From contig NZ_CP053845.1 of NCBI RefSeq assembly GCF_013201975.1, positions 186,001 through 250,000 on the forward strand: 64,000 nt of DNA, read 5' to 3'. Positions within the stretch are counted from its first letter, which is position 1. Each line of letters begins with the position of its first letter. The notes under the pieces are model-generated. The model saw only the letters and a list, made by a program, of their open reading frames with translations, was not told where the DNA came from and ran no database searches. Position numbers and translations under genes: made by a program. Of the stretch, positions 26,882 to 37,020 are shown one piece after another. The stretch is from Campylobacter sp. CCUG 57310 (GTDB taxonomy: Bacteria; Campylobacterota; Campylobacteria; Campylobacterales; Campylobacteraceae).

Positions 26882-29800
26882 TTATAAAATACTTTTTGGA
26901 AGCCTTATTGATCGTATTGTATCCATAATCTTTAATATTTCATTATTGTTTGAAGTAATTTCAAAACCAAAATAAGACTCTTTTTGCATATCAAGATATA
27001 ACGAATATACACTATTTTGATTAAGAGTCGAAGCTTCTATAAGCCTATACCAAGCCCATTCTCCATTAAATATTTTTTGTTTTGTTTTGTTCTCATTTTG
27101 AACTTTTGCTATAAATTTTAATTGTGTCGATGTATCGAAATTTCTTGGCATTATATGCAGACTTGAAGGGATGGTATGATCATAAACTATTCTTTCATTA
27201 TTGCCGTAAGAAATGTTTATATTGCTAAAATCAGCAGACAAATCAACGGCTTTTAAGTAGAAATTAATTTTGATTCTATCGTCCGAGTCAAGCATAATAT
27301 TTGCAATTTCATCTAATAAAGCTGCATTTTTTAGAAATCTCTGACTAAAATTAAAATCTTTTCTATAGGCTGATTTAACATAGTAGCCTTTGCTATTTTT
27401 TGCTAAAATTTTGTTTAGGTATCTTTTGTAAAACTGATTCCATGTCCCTTTTTTGCCAAAAAATGATTTGAATGATTCTATGCTAACCGATTCTGTTGCT
27501 ATTGGATTAAATGGATAAAATGGCAATATTTCATTTGCATATTGATTATATACTTCGTCATACCACAAAGAGTTCAAGATAGACGAGGTGCCGGACTCTA
27601 TCTGTTGCCATGACAATTGAGATAATCTCTGGTAATAGTTTGTTAACTCTCTGGGAAGTAACTTGGAGTTATTGTTTAAGACGATAAAAGGATCATTTTC
27701 ATTTTTGACTCCGCCTACAACATAAGTAATTTTATCACTCTCGCTTTCTAACATTTGAAAGTTAAAATCAAGAATTTTTTTATGTATTTTAGAGATATCT
27801 CCACTTATGGTTTCAAGTATATTGTTGTTTTCGTTTTTTAATGAGTGATATTCTTGAAATTTTGTACTGAAATTTGAAAATACTTTTTTGATTTCAGTTG
27901 AAGGAAAACCTAACGAGTATACAAATTTTAATAGATCATCATTGTTTAAATTTGTGTTATCGTTTAAAATATCTATCATAGAGTTAATTGGATTTTGAGT
28001 TTTTGATAAAATTTCAAGCTCATTTAATACGTCTGCTCTTGAGTTAAATTTTTTAGGCAGTATATCACTTAAAATAAGTGACCAAGTGCTATCATACTTT
28101 TGCAGATATAGTTTTACTACTTCTATTTTTAAGTTGTTTTTATCAATATTTTTTTCCTCATTTTCTCCCATAAGCCATTTTTCTATATTTGTAGTGTTGT
28201 CTATGTATGAGCTTAAATTTGATAAGAACTGCTTCATTCCGTTTTTTGTATAAATTTTATTAAACGGATCAAAATTGCTACTATCTTGAACAACATGTTC
28301 AAAATTTGTTAGTTCTTGTTTAAGATTATAAAGCTCTTTTTCGCTTTTATAGGAAATAAATTCCAATAGAGAGTAAAGTCTCTCCGGTCTTTGTATCTTT
28401 GTAAGCTTAGAATTGGCAGCATTTACGGATTGGTCATTCTGAGTTATATTTATAAAATCAGCATTTAAGATAATATCTACATAAGATAAAAAGTCATTTT
28501 TGTTTATATTATATTTTTCAAATTTATCCCAGTTTGAATTAACCCAAAATTTAAATAGATCGACATTGATAAATTTTTTATCAAATAATGATTTATACAT
28601 ATAAAATGTTCTGATTAATTTATCCAAATTCGATTCGGTGTTTAATATATTTTCCATCTCGACTAAAATAGTATGCCTTAAGAAATTTGCACTAAGTTCA
28701 TAGTATAGTTTTTTAGCCGATTCAAAACCTTTGTATGATATATCTAAAAGAGGGTATTCAAATTTTGTGTCACCGGAAAAAAGTCTAGGATAATCTTTTA
28801 ATGTGTCTTTTAGTTTATGTAGTAGTTCAATCTTTTGAGTCGGCGTATAGCTAGCATATTTTTCTTCATCAAGTAATGAAGAAATAGCGAGTAATGTATC
28901 TTGTGAAGTTTGCTCTTTTAATTTTTTTGTCTCTAAAAAGTGATTTGAAGCAAAGTATGTAAAGAAGCCTATAAGTGCAATAAATATAATATTTAAAAAT
29001 TTAGTAGCGAAATTTTTATTTAAGGATGTGTGCATTAAATGATGTTTAAAAACTATATCTTTTAAAAGCGATTTAACAAAGTAGCTTTGCTTGCTATAGT
29101 TGCTAAAGGCCCTAGTTAGCGGTTTTTTGATATTGTATTTTTCGCAAATCGTGTTTATAAGGTAATTTCTAGGTATGTTTTCTTGGAAAGCGCTTACAAA
29201 ATAGACACCTTTTATAGGAGAGCCGTTTTTAAGAGAATTTTCCTCTTTTAGCTTTAGCATGAATTCTTCAACTAAAGCAAATAAATTGTCAAGCTGTTTT
29301 AAGAATAAGTACGAACGCTTTTTGTCTTCTAAAGAGTGGGCTAGTGAATTTTTATTCATTATATTAAACAGTAAAGATTCGCTAAGTTCTTTGAAATCTT
29401 TATTTAAGCTATCTTTTGTAAAAGAATTTGATAGGCTGAGCCCTAAAGCTTTATTTGCTATGTTTTCATTAAAAATTTTAAAATAATCGCCCATCCCATC
29501 TATCAAGTCAAGTTTGCTAAAAACTACATATATCGGAAATTTTATTTTTAGGCTACTTTCGCAATCATTTACTCTTTTTACCAAATATCTGATTAGATTG
29601 TCAAAATATTCTCTGGAATTTTCTAAAAATTGTTGAGTATCTATTATTAATATGGCTCCATTCAGTTTTGAGTGGAAAATATTTTTATTTAAAAAATTTA
29701 AAAATTCTCTCCATATATTTTTTTTAAGTAAAAAATCTTTATTTTTTTCAATATCATCTTCCGGCAATTCATCTGTTGAAGTTGGATTAAATAAGTTTTC

Positions 29801-30385
29801 TTGTGAGAAATGAACTCCTTCGGTATCTATAAGCGCTCCATCTTTAGAGATGTATAGATTAAAATTCGTAGTGCTTTGATGAATTTTTTTATATGTTTCA
29901 AGACTATCTCCTAGCGGATATTCTATGTTTGAGTAATTTATAAATGCACTTTTGCCGACTCTTTCGTTACCGATTATCATTATAAGAGGTATTTTTTTAA
30001 GCTTTAAATCCGATTTCCATGTATTTTTGGCATCTTTTATAGAGATGAAAAAATTCCTTTTTGCCTTATTTACCGAGTCGCTTGATAATTTTTTAAGCTC
30101 TCTTATCTGCCCTCTTTTTTCGCTTTTAAATGAAATAAAGTAGCGTATCATAGGAACTATAACAAAAATTATAAAGACAATGGACCAAAATACACTAAGT
30201 GCGATTATCCTTGAAGATACTTTAGCAAAAACATGAATATCGTTAAAGGCTATATTTGGACTGTATTGCCAAAATAAGAGGCTAAGAACTATAAAGGATA
30301 TAAAAAGAGATACGTTTTTGAATTTAAAAAATGCTAAGAATTTACTTATATAAGACAAGATAGACAATTTAACCACCATATTCAT
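26882..30385 (-). CDS. tssM: T6SS membrane-complex protein TssM (IcmF)
   Basis: A 1167-aa inner-membrane protein with TssM layout. Two spans lie near residues 24-45 and 57-85. A cytoplasmic NTPase-like domain follows with Walker A IIGNERVGKSAF (about residues 137-148) and ALIDTEGVHFS. A third span is near residue 465-485, followed by a large periplasmic domain ending in the IcmF C-terminal beta region. It joins TssL and TssJ to form the trans-envelope channel. It follows the tssB-to-tssG genes on the same strand, with a 61-base gap after tssG. Confidence 0.95.
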   Translation of the reverse strand: MNMVVKLSILSYISKFLAFFKFKNVSLFISFIVLSLLFWQYSPNIAFNDIHVFAKVSSRIIALSVFWSIVFIIFVIVPMIRYFISFKSEKRGQIRELKKLSSDSVNKAKRNFFISIKDAKNTWKSDLKLKKIPLIMIIGNERVGKSAFINYSNIEYPLGDSLETYKKIHQSTTNFNLYISKDGALIDTEGVHFSQENLFNPTSTDELPEDDIEKNKDFLLKKNIWREFLNFLNKNIFHSKLNGAILIIDTQQFLENSREYFDNLIRYLVKRVNDCESSLKIKFPIYVVFSKLDLIDGMGDYFKIFNENIANKALGLSLSNSFTKDSLNKDFKELSESLLFNIMNKNSLAHSLEDKKRSYLFLKQLDNLFALVEEFMLKLKEENSLKNGSPIKGVYFVSAFQENIPRNYLINTICEKYNIKKPLTRAFSNYSKQSYFVKSLLKDIVFKHHLMHTSLNKNFATKFLNIIFIALIGFFTYFASNHFLETKKLKEQTSQDTLLAISSLLDEEKYASYTPTQKIELLHKLKDTLKDYPRLFSGDTKFEYPLLDISYKGFESAKKLYYELSANFLRHTILVEMENILNTESNLDKLIRTFYMYKSLFDKKFINVDLFKFWVNSNWDKFEKYNINKNDFLSYVDIILNADFINITQNDQSVNAANSKLTKIQRPERLYSLLEFISYKSEKELYNLKQELTNFEHVVQDSSNFDPFNKIYTKNGMKQFLSNLSSYIDNTTNIEKWLMGENEEKNIDKNNLKIEVVKLYLQKYDSTWSLILSDILPKKFNSRADVLNELEILSKTQNPINSMIDILNDNTNLNNDDLLKFVYSLGFPSTEIKKVFSNFSTKFQEYHSLKNENNNILETISGDISKIHKKILDFNFQMLESESDKITYVVGGVKNENDPFIVLNNNSKLLPRELTNYYQRLSQLSWQQIESGTSSILNSLWYDEVYNQYANEILPFYPFNPIATESVSIESFKSFFGKKGTWNQFYKRYLNKILAKNSKGYYVKSAYRKDFNFSQRFLKNAALLDEIANIMLDSDDRIKINFYLKAVDLSADFSNINISYGNNERIVYDHTIPSSLHIMPRNFDTSTQLKFIAKVQNENKTKQKIFNGEWAWYRLIEASTLNQNSVYSLYLDMQKESYFGFEITSNNNEILKIMDTIRSIRLPKSIL

Positions 30386-30446
30386 AAAATATTTTAATCA
30401 AAAATTATAGCACAACTTCTCGAAAAATTAAAAATTGAAATTTAAT

Positions 30447-31355
30447 TTATGAATATAATTTAAATACCATTAAATGAGATTTTTTATCTTTTTGATGCAG
30501 AGTGGAAGCGTACCCTAACTTGCTGTGAGTTTTATCTTTTAGCTTTAAATTCATTTGTCTTGAATAATTGATTTTTAAGTATAAATCAACTGCAAATTCG
30601 TTATTTGTCAAAAAAATAATACTATTTTTTATTTCATTATATTTTTGAGCATTTGGAAAATATTTTAAAGCCTCATTGTAACTTATATCTTTGATATAAA
30701 TTGCTATTTTGTTTTGATAGCTCAATGCTTTTTTCCCTAATATGAAATTTGAATTTAACGTATTGTTAAAATTTCCAAGGCAATTCCTTTGTTTTGGGGC
30801 TATAACGATTTGATGCGGTATGTTTTCTAATATAAAAAGCTTATCTTTTAAATTAAAATTATATTGAAGCACTTTTTGTATATAAATTTTTGGGCGTCTT
30901 AGGCTTAAAATAAGCGGTGCAAAAGGTAGATATGTTTTAGCAATCTTTTTATCTTTAATTCCAAGCATATTAAATAAAATTTTTGAAATTCTATCGCTAA
31001 AATCACTTTGAAATGACATAGGATAGCTTTTTGTAGAGATGCTTTCAAAAAATATCCATAGAAGATAGTTGTTAAAAAAATCAAAAAATAATTTCCAATC
31101 CTCGCTTTCGCTTTTTGCAAATTTGTCAAGCATGTAGCTTGGTAGTTGCGAGGAGCTCCCGCAAATTCCCATAAAATTTACCATTATTTCTACAAAAAGT
31201 TCTTTTTCGGATTGATTAAATTTTGAATACTCGATTTCTTTAAAAGGATGCCCTAAATCCGAGCTATTTCTTAGAATAACATTTTTTTTATCGTGATCTT
31301 TTATAATATTTTTTAATAGTTTATAAAAAGATATACCTCTTGTGTCATCATTCAT
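30447..31355 (-). CDS. tssG: T6SS baseplate protein TssG
   Basis: A 302-aa protein placed directly after TssF, with an ATGA overlap. TssG-like segments are the early FKEIEYSKFN, the family-typical MGICGSSSQLPSYMLDKF near residue 75 (compare GLYGPsGpLP in the family), and a helical region FFDFFNNYLLWIF. It forms the baseplate wedge with TssF and TssE. The length is near the family norm. Sequence conservation is modest, so the order tssE-tssF-tssG supports the call. Confidence 0.9.
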   Translation of the reverse strand: MNDDTRGISFYKLLKNIIKDHDKKNVILRNSSDLGHPFKEIEYSKFNQSEKELFVEIMVNFMGICGSSSQLPSYMLDKFAKSESEDWKLFFDFFNNYLLWIFFESISTKSYPMSFQSDFSDRISKILFNMLGIKDKKIAKTYLPFAPLILSLRRPKIYIQKVLQYNFNLKDKLFILENIPHQIVIAPKQRNCLGNFNNTLNSNFILGKKALSYQNKIAIYIKDISYNEALKYFPNAQKYNEIKNSIIFLTNNEFAVDLYLKINYSRQMNLKLKDKTHSKLGYASTLHQKDKKSHLMVFKLYS

Positions 31356-33073
31356 ATTAGAGCTTTTTTGCCGCTAGATAAAGGATAATCTATGATGATT
31401 TTACTATGGAGGCATTTGATTTTGACTTCGCAAAATGAATTTATGGATGAGAAGCTTGAGAGGAATTCCGATAATACCATCCCCATCACATAAACTTCTC
31501 CTATGCTATAAAATTTACTTTCATCAATAAGGAATATGCACAAAGTTCCTTTTTTTACCATTTGTTCGTTAACTCGATATATTGATTTTGTTTTTATATC
31601 TTCAATGGAATTTGCTATTGTCTGAGAATAGTAGTTATCCTTATCAAATGTAAATGCGCTTAAAACGCCCAAAAAGGAGCCTTTGTCAAGTATCGTTTGA
31701 TAGCTAAAAGATAGTATAGAAACAAGTCTCCATAATAAATTTCCATCTATGTCTACTTTTTGTATATTTGTAGGTACTGTGATATTTTTTGTAGCCACTT
31801 CTTGATGGTTTGGTATATTGTTAATGTCTGATATTTTTAGTTTTGAGGGCAAATTTCCATTGCAACATAGAGCATCTATTGTTATTGTTTGTTCTTTTGT
31901 AGAGCCTGAAAAAAATGAAATTTCTTTATATGGATTTAAATTATTATCTATTTTATTGCTTAAAGAATAGTAATCTTCAATTTGATCGTTGTTAAAAAAT
32001 TTAAATCTTTCGAAGCTTTTGTAGTTTTTAAGAATTCGCCTTCCCGTATCGCTATTATGTGCTAATACTTTATTGATTTGAACAATCTCGTATGCTTCTA
32101 TTTTATTTCTATCCAAAAATATTCTATAACCGTTTCTTCTGTTGTCGTTTAATATCGGTTCCGCGCTCATCTGGAATAGATTAACTACAGGAGTAGCAAA
32201 TAATGAAAAATACTCCACTCTTGGTATATATCCATTTGGAAGATCTCTATCAAATACAAATTTAATAATAAAATTTTTTGACTGAGACTTTTTTAATATA
32301 TCGAGATTTTTTATGCTTATGAAATTAAATTTATAAGGAGTAAAAAATAGTTCCTGTAAGAGACAAAATGCATCAAAGCCAAGGTCTTCATACTTTATCA
32401 GTTTTTCATCGAGTCCCATAGCGTGTATGGATGATTTATGAAGTTTAAATTCTTCATTTGTATCCGGACAAAATATAATAAGTTCTTTTGTATACATTTT
32501 CATCCACATCAACAATGCTGCAGACATGTATACATCATGGCCTAAATATAAATTTAGATTGTTGATGTCTAAATTAGATAATTTGACATCCTCTTTGGTT
32601 ATTTTAAGTTCTAAATTGAGAATATAATCTGTTTTATTATTACTTAAATATGTTTTATCTATAGCAAGTGGGTGCAATACAACATCATATATGGTTTTAA
32701 ATTTACACACAATATCATTAATTGGTTTTGAGCTTACTATTGAATTTTTAGGTATAGTTAGACTATATTTATCGCTATCTTGTTTTAGTGAAAATTCCTG
32801 AATACACGAAGAGGGAATGGGGTTTGTATAATTTGGGGATACAATATTGATTAAAGATTCTGCTATCAGAGGCATATTCTCATCAAGTTCTTGGTGAATT
32901 TTAGATGTTAATATTGCTACGTTTTCTATAATTCTTTCAACATCTGGATCTTTGCTGTCTACATTTAAAAAAGGAGCTACTTTTGGAAATTTCTTAGCAA
33001 ATAGATTTCTCATTTCATGCAGATAAGACATTTCTTTGCGAAAATACAGTATATTATTTTCGTTTTTTTTCAC
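31352..33073 (-). CDS. tssF: T6SS baseplate protein TssF
   Basis: A 573-aa protein. The N-terminus YFRKEMSYLHEMRNLFAKKFPKVAPFL and DPDVERIIENVAILTSKIHQELDE match the TssF family closely (Y..EL..LR..G.EFA...P..A..L; DPDVERLLEGFAFL). The centre contains the LPSKLKISDINNIPNHQE block typical of the C-terminal half. It forms the wedge of the baseplate with TssG. The GTG start overlaps the tssE stop by one base. Confidence 0.95.
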   Translation of the reverse strand: MKKNENNILYFRKEMSYLHEMRNLFAKKFPKVAPFLNVDSKDPDVERIIENVAILTSKIHQELDENMPLIAESLINIVSPNYTNPIPSSCIQEFSLKQDSDKYSLTIPKNSIVSSKPINDIVCKFKTIYDVVLHPLAIDKTYLSNNKTDYILNLELKITKEDVKLSNLDINNLNLYLGHDVYMSAALLMWMKMYTKELIIFCPDTNEEFKLHKSSIHAMGLDEKLIKYEDLGFDAFCLLQELFFTPYKFNFISIKNLDILKKSQSKNFIIKFVFDRDLPNGYIPRVEYFSLFATPVVNLFQMSAEPILNDNRRNGYRIFLDRNKIEAYEIVQINKVLAHNSDTGRRILKNYKSFERFKFFNNDQIEDYYSLSNKIDNNLNPYKEISFFSGSTKEQTITIDALCCNGNLPSKLKISDINNIPNHQEVATKNITVPTNIQKVDIDGNLLWRLVSILSFSYQTILDKGSFLGVLSAFTFDKDNYYSQTIANSIEDIKTKSIYRVNEQMVKKGTLCIFLIDESKFYSIGEVYVMGMVLSEFLSSFSSINSFCEVKIKCLHSKIIIDYPLSSGKKALI

Positions 33074-33504
33074 TATAAAACCTCACAATATCTATTGTTG
33101 CGAAAAGTAACTCTTATATTAAATTCTTTAAATAAATCGGTTTCATAAACATATGCAATATCAAATGTAAGTTGCCATGGTTTTAAAGAATCATCATAAT
33201 TCATAGAAACAATTTTGATTCTATTTTCATATTTTTTAATAAGATTATATATCTCTTTGCCTATTATTTGGCAAAGGTCTTTTGAGTCTATGCTAAAAAA
33301 AGATATATCGGGAAATCCCATGTCGCTTGAACTTATGCAATCATCAAGCTTTGAATTTAAAAGAACGCTGATATTTTCTTTAATATCTTTAAGTAGATCT
33401 TGATGATAGGGCTTGTCTTTGTTTTCATCGCTTAAAACATATAAAACCCTATCTGATAACGACACAAAACCTCTTTTTGTCTTATTCTTTATCGAGTTTT
33501 CCAA
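33073..33504 (-). CDS. tssE: T6SS baseplate protein TssE (gp25-like)
   Basis: A 143-aa gp25-like protein. Family marks are SLSDRVLYVLSDE near the start, VLLNSKLDD, the conserved GFPDISFFS, a helix ending IYNLIKKYENRI and the final strand FNIRVTFRNNRY. It initiates the tail sheath at the baseplate. The best start is a TTG at 33504 that lies inside the end of tssC (23-base overlap); a GTG 13 codons later is possible. No lysozyme active site is expected in this subfamily. Confidence 0.9.
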   Translation of the reverse strand: MENSIKNKTKRGFVSLSDRVLYVLSDENKDKPYHQDLLKDIKENISVLLNSKLDDCISSSDMGFPDISFFSIDSKDLCQIIGKEIYNLIKKYENRIKIVSMNYDDSLKPWQLTFDIAYVYETDLFKEFNIRVTFRNNRYCEVL

Positions 33505-34933
33505 CTAAAGATAGTTCAAAATTTGCGCCCATAAATTTAAAATGCGGTCTAGCAAGAAGTTCTATTTTATACCATCCAGGCTCTCCGGGTATATCGCTTA
33601 CATCTATTCTCGCATTTCTAAAAGGTCTTCTGCTTCTTACTTCTGCAGGTGGATTTTCCTGATCCGAGATATATTGTCTAAGCCATTCATTAAGCCCACG
33701 CTCTACGTCAGCTCTTTCCTTCCAAGTTCCTATTTCCTCTCTTTGTAATACTTTTAAGTAGTGCGCTAGACGAGAAATCAAAAATATGTAAGGAAGTTGA
33801 GTGCCTAGCCTAAAATTTGTTTCGGCCTCTTTTCCTTCCGGAGTATTTGGAAAAATTTTAGGCTTTAGTGCAGAATTTGCAGAGAAAAATGCTGCATTGT
33901 TGCTATCTCTTCTTAAGGTAAGAGTTATAAAGCCATTTTCGGAAAGTTCATATTCTCTTCTATCTGTTATTAAAACTTCTGTTGGAATTTTGGCTTGAAC
34001 ACTACCATAATTTTCATAAAGATATGTAGGTAGGTCCTTAACGGCTCCACCTCCTTTTGGCCCTATTATATTTCCGCACCATCTAAAATCCGCAAAACTT
34101 TCAGTAAGCCTTGTTGCAAATGCATAGGCTGAATTTCCCCATAGCATATGATTGTGCGAGCCTTCGACATTTTCCTTGTAGTTAAAGCTTTTTATTGGGT
34201 TATCTTCCGGTAAATATGGAGAGCGAGTTAAAAATTTAGTAACTAAAAGACCTACATATTTTGCATCTTCGTTTTCTCTAAAAGTTCTCCATCTTGTATA
34301 CTGAGGTCCTTCAAGCATACTCTTCAAGTCCTTGATGTTTGCCATTTCACCATAATGCTCTAAACCAAAAAAATTAGGTGATAGCGACGTTAAAAACGGA
34401 GAATGGCTCATGGCGGAGACAGATGACATTTTATTTAAAAAAGTCATATCGGAATTCGTTTTGTCTAGCTGATAGTCGCCTATAATTGCGCCTATAGGCT
34501 CACCGCCGAACTGTCCGTACTCATGAGAATAAACTTGTTTATAAACAACACTTTGAGTTATATCCAGATTGGCTTCAAAGTCATCAAGAATTTCTTCTTT
34601 TGTAATATCAAAAAGAACAATTTTTGTATTTTCGTTAAAGTTTGTTCTTTCTACTAAAAAGCGAATTCCTCTCCAAGTCGACTCTAATTGCTGAAATTGT
34701 TCATTATGAAGTATTTCGTCCATTTGCTTTGAAAGCAAACCGTCTATATGGGCTATCATTTCATCAAGAGCAAGCTTGTTGATTTTTTCTTCCGGATTTT
34801 CAGATGTTACAATGTTGGAAATAAATTCAGCAACTCCTCTTTTTGCGACACTATAACTTTCATCATCCTTTGAATATCTGCTTCTTTGCATAATGCTTTC
34901 AATGATCGGTGTTTGAACTTTTGTTTTTGGCAT
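33482..34933 (-). CDS. tssC: T6SS sheath protein TssC (large subunit)
   Basis: A 483-aa sheath protein with strong TssC hallmarks: ESTWRGIRFLVERTNFNENTKI, the EYGQFGGEPIGAIIGDYQ block, the FRENEDAKYVGL strand, FRWCGNIIGPKGGGAV, and the C-terminal SRRPFRNARIDVSDIPGEPGWY followed by HFKFMGANFELSLVGKLDKE. It pairs with TssB to form the contractile tail sheath in the cytoplasm. It is one of the best conserved genes in the window. It is one base from tssB, in the same operon. Confidence 0.97.
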   Translation of the reverse strand: MPKTKVQTPIIESIMQRSRYSKDDESYSVAKRGVAEFISNIVTSENPEEKINKLALDEMIAHIDGLLSKQMDEILHNEQFQQLESTWRGIRFLVERTNFNENTKIVLFDITKEEILDDFEANLDITQSVVYKQVYSHEYGQFGGEPIGAIIGDYQLDKTNSDMTFLNKMSSVSAMSHSPFLTSLSPNFFGLEHYGEMANIKDLKSMLEGPQYTRWRTFRENEDAKYVGLLVTKFLTRSPYLPEDNPIKSFNYKENVEGSHNHMLWGNSAYAFATRLTESFADFRWCGNIIGPKGGGAVKDLPTYLYENYGSVQAKIPTEVLITDRREYELSENGFITLTLRRDSNNAAFFSANSALKPKIFPNTPEGKEAETNFRLGTQLPYIFLISRLAHYLKVLQREEIGTWKERADVERGLNEWLRQYISDQENPPAEVRSRRPFRNARIDVSDIPGEPGWYKIELLARPHFKFMGANFELSLVGKLDKE

Positions 34934-34934
34934 A

Positions 34935-35429
34935 TCAGTCCTTTTGCTCTTGATCTTGCGTATTTTTGATTTCTAGGAGTAGTTTTTCTTTTGTTTCGTT
35001 ATTTTTTAGAGCCTCCAAAACCGCTTTTCTAAAATCAGGTATATTTCCCATAGGTCCTTTTAGGGCAATCAAAGCCTTTCTTAGCTCTATTAACTTGTTT
35101 ATCTCAGGGATTTGTTTGGCTATATTGTCGGGGGAAAAATCTTTCATATTTGATATTTTTAAGTCCACATTTATCTCTTCGCTACCTATACCAAGCTTGT
35201 TTTTTACTGAGAAATTTGTTTTGATATCCATTTTTTCCATTACTTGATCAAAGTTTATTTTGTTTATTGAAACAACTTCTCTTTCTTCTACAGGTTTTTC
35301 ATTGTGCCCTGTTAAATTTGACATGACCATAACTTTTAGCGGAAGCTCAACATCTGCCTCTTGATTATTGGTTTTTGTTTTGTAGGTTATGTTTATACGC
35401 TCTTTTGGAGCTATAGAATTATCTGCCAC
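34935..35429 (-). CDS. tssB: T6SS sheath protein TssB (small subunit)
   Basis: A 164-aa protein with the TssB pattern: RINITYKTKT near the start, the ELPLKVMVMSNLTG strand, then E.REVVSINKINFDQVMEKMDIK, and a C-terminal helix region LIELRKALIALKGPMGNIPDFRKA. It intertwines with TssC in the sheath. The start is GTG behind an excellent ribosome site (aaaggagag). It is the first gene of the tssB-C-E-F-G-M-FHA operon. Confidence 0.96.
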   Translation of the reverse strand: MADNSIAPKERINITYKTKTNNQEADVELPLKVMVMSNLTGHNEKPVEEREVVSINKINFDQVMEKMDIKTNFSVKNKLGIGSEEINVDLKISNMKDFSPDNIAKQIPEINKLIELRKALIALKGPMGNIPDFRKAVLEALKNNETKEKLLLEIKNTQDQEQKD

Positions 35430-35465
35430 GACACTCTCCTTTTAAAAATCTTTAAATTGGATATA

Positions 35466-35471
35466 ATTATA
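35466..35471 (-). promoter_or_regulatory. Probable -10 box for the tssB operon
   Basis: On the minus strand a TATAAT lies about 37 bases before the tssB GTG, in the 94-base AT-rich gap between tssA and tssB. It suggests that tssB-tssM can be transcribed apart from tssA. Confidence 0.4.
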
Positions 35472-35523
35472 ATTAAAAAATATTAAATTCTTTTTAAGAA
35501 ATATTTTACAAAATAAGTAGCGA

Positions 35524-36813
35524 TTACTTACAAAAAGATTTCGCTTTTTTATAAATATCTGATAAATAATCTTTAAGTTCAATTGTTTCTATTAAATTTA
35601 TTATTTGCAAATACATAATTTTGGCGTTACTATCCATATTTTTATTTGTAAATAGTTCTGCCATTGATATCATGGATTGTAAATTTCCTTTTACATCATT
35701 TAGCTTGTTTTCATTGTTTATGTCTATTAAAATTTGATCGATGGATTGGTTTTTATAGTCTTTGGTTTTATTTTTTAAACTATTTGTTTCTTTATTCGAA
35801 TTTGCGAAAAAATCATAAGTCTCTTGCGGGCATATGTCTTGATTGTCTTGAAATTTTAATTTTAATATTTCTGTATTTTGATCTAAAAATATTTTTACTT
35901 GATCTGATATAAATTTTGATATACCTGCAAAGCCGTTTTTTTGAAAAAATTCACAAAAGAGTCTAAGCCCTTCTATCCAAAAAGGATTTAAAGACAAATT
36001 TTGCATAAAATATTTTATATTATCAACATTAACTTCCGCCATATCTTTTAGTGATATTATTAAATTTTGATCAGGATATCTAATGGGCGTTATATGGTTA
36101 TTATGAGAAGGAAGAGATTTGATTCTTCCCCACATAGCTTCTAAAAATACGGCGTAAGAGCTTATATTTGATATGTTATTTGCCAGTAAGCTTGTTGCTA
36201 AATTTATAAAATAATCTCTAAATTCTCTATCGTTTAGGTGGTTGATGTCTGAAGGATTAGCTTTGGAAGAGTATGTTTCGCTCGGTTTTTTTATATGTTG
36301 AGAATTTGGCTTTATATCTTGACTTATTTGTACTTGAGGATCGGAAGGTAAATTAAGATTTTCAAATTTGCATTCAAGTAAAATTTCAAATTCGCCAATC
36401 GTCTTTTGAAAAAGCTTGGCTATTTCTTTTTTGCAATTTAAATTTGATTGATTATATTCATTAATAAAAAAATCTATAGTAGTTTTTAGAATTTTCTTTT
36501 TGGTTGAGAGCAATTTGTCTGATTGTCCTAGTGTTTTAGGGTTTTCTTTTAAATTTTTTAAAAAAAAGTTTATTGCCTTAAGAAAAATTTCATAGTTTTC
36601 TGCTTTGTCTACATTTACGGTTGCTATTGATAAATAATTAAGAATTTTTGTATCAAGAGATAAAGATTGTAAAACATATAATGAATTTCCAAAAACTACA
36701 TCCCATTTTATTTTTTCATGGGCAAGTGTTTTGTACTTGGACATCTCGTCTTGAAGCTCAATATAGATTTCATCTTCTTGAAAATTCTGATTAAATTCTT
36801 GATAAAGTTGCAT
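35524..36813 (-). CDS. tssA: T6SS assembly protein TssA (ImpA-like N-terminus)
   Basis: A 429-aa protein. The N-terminal 120 residues resemble the ImpA_N domain: IKWDVVFGNSLYVLQSLSLDTKILNYLSIATV, then helices of the LKAINFFLKNL type. A low-complexity linker (about residues 165-195) leads to a helical middle region with WGRIKSLPSHNNHITPIRYPDQ. TssA primes or caps sheath assembly at the baseplate. It is the first gene on the minus side of the divergent core promoter. The C-terminal domain is not one I recognise; TssA C-termini vary between systems. Confidence 0.82.
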   Translation of the reverse strand: MQLYQEFNQNFQEDEIYIELQDEMSKYKTLAHEKIKWDVVFGNSLYVLQSLSLDTKILNYLSIATVNVDKAENYEIFLKAINFFLKNLKENPKTLGQSDKLLSTKKKILKTTIDFFINEYNQSNLNCKKEIAKLFQKTIGEFEILLECKFENLNLPSDPQVQISQDIKPNSQHIKKPSETYSSKANPSDINHLNDREFRDYFINLATSLLANNISNISSYAVFLEAMWGRIKSLPSHNNHITPIRYPDQNLIISLKDMAEVNVDNIKYFMQNLSLNPFWIEGLRLFCEFFQKNGFAGISKFISDQVKIFLDQNTEILKLKFQDNQDICPQETYDFFANSNKETNSLKNKTKDYKNQSIDQILIDINNENKLNDVKGNLQSMISMAELFTNKNMDSNAKIMYLQIINLIETIELKDYLSDIYKKAKSFCK

Positions 36814-37020
36814 GCATTCCTCAAATCATTTTATGAAATTTTGGATTATTACACTTAAAAGCTTTTAATAAACTTAACGATATTTTCTAAACAATAGTTA
36901 TTGTTTGTGATAAATATTTTTATTGCGATAAATTAAATATTAAAAAATATTGTAATTATATTTTAAAATTTAATATGTTAAACTTCAAAAATTTTAAAAT
37001 AACTTTAAGGTGATGTCAAA
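36814..37020. promoter_or_regulatory. Divergent control region between tssA and tssJ
   Basis: A 207-base, very AT-rich gap between the two halves of the core, so promoters for both directions should lie here. Several TATAAT-like words occur on each strand, and I cannot choose one. A gataaat..gcgataaat duplication (about 36910-36927) might be an operator, but this is weak. Confidence 0.4.

Noticed and set aside
30905-31129. Small gene inside tssG
   Set aside because: It is a same-strand frame-shifted shadow of a confident core gene.
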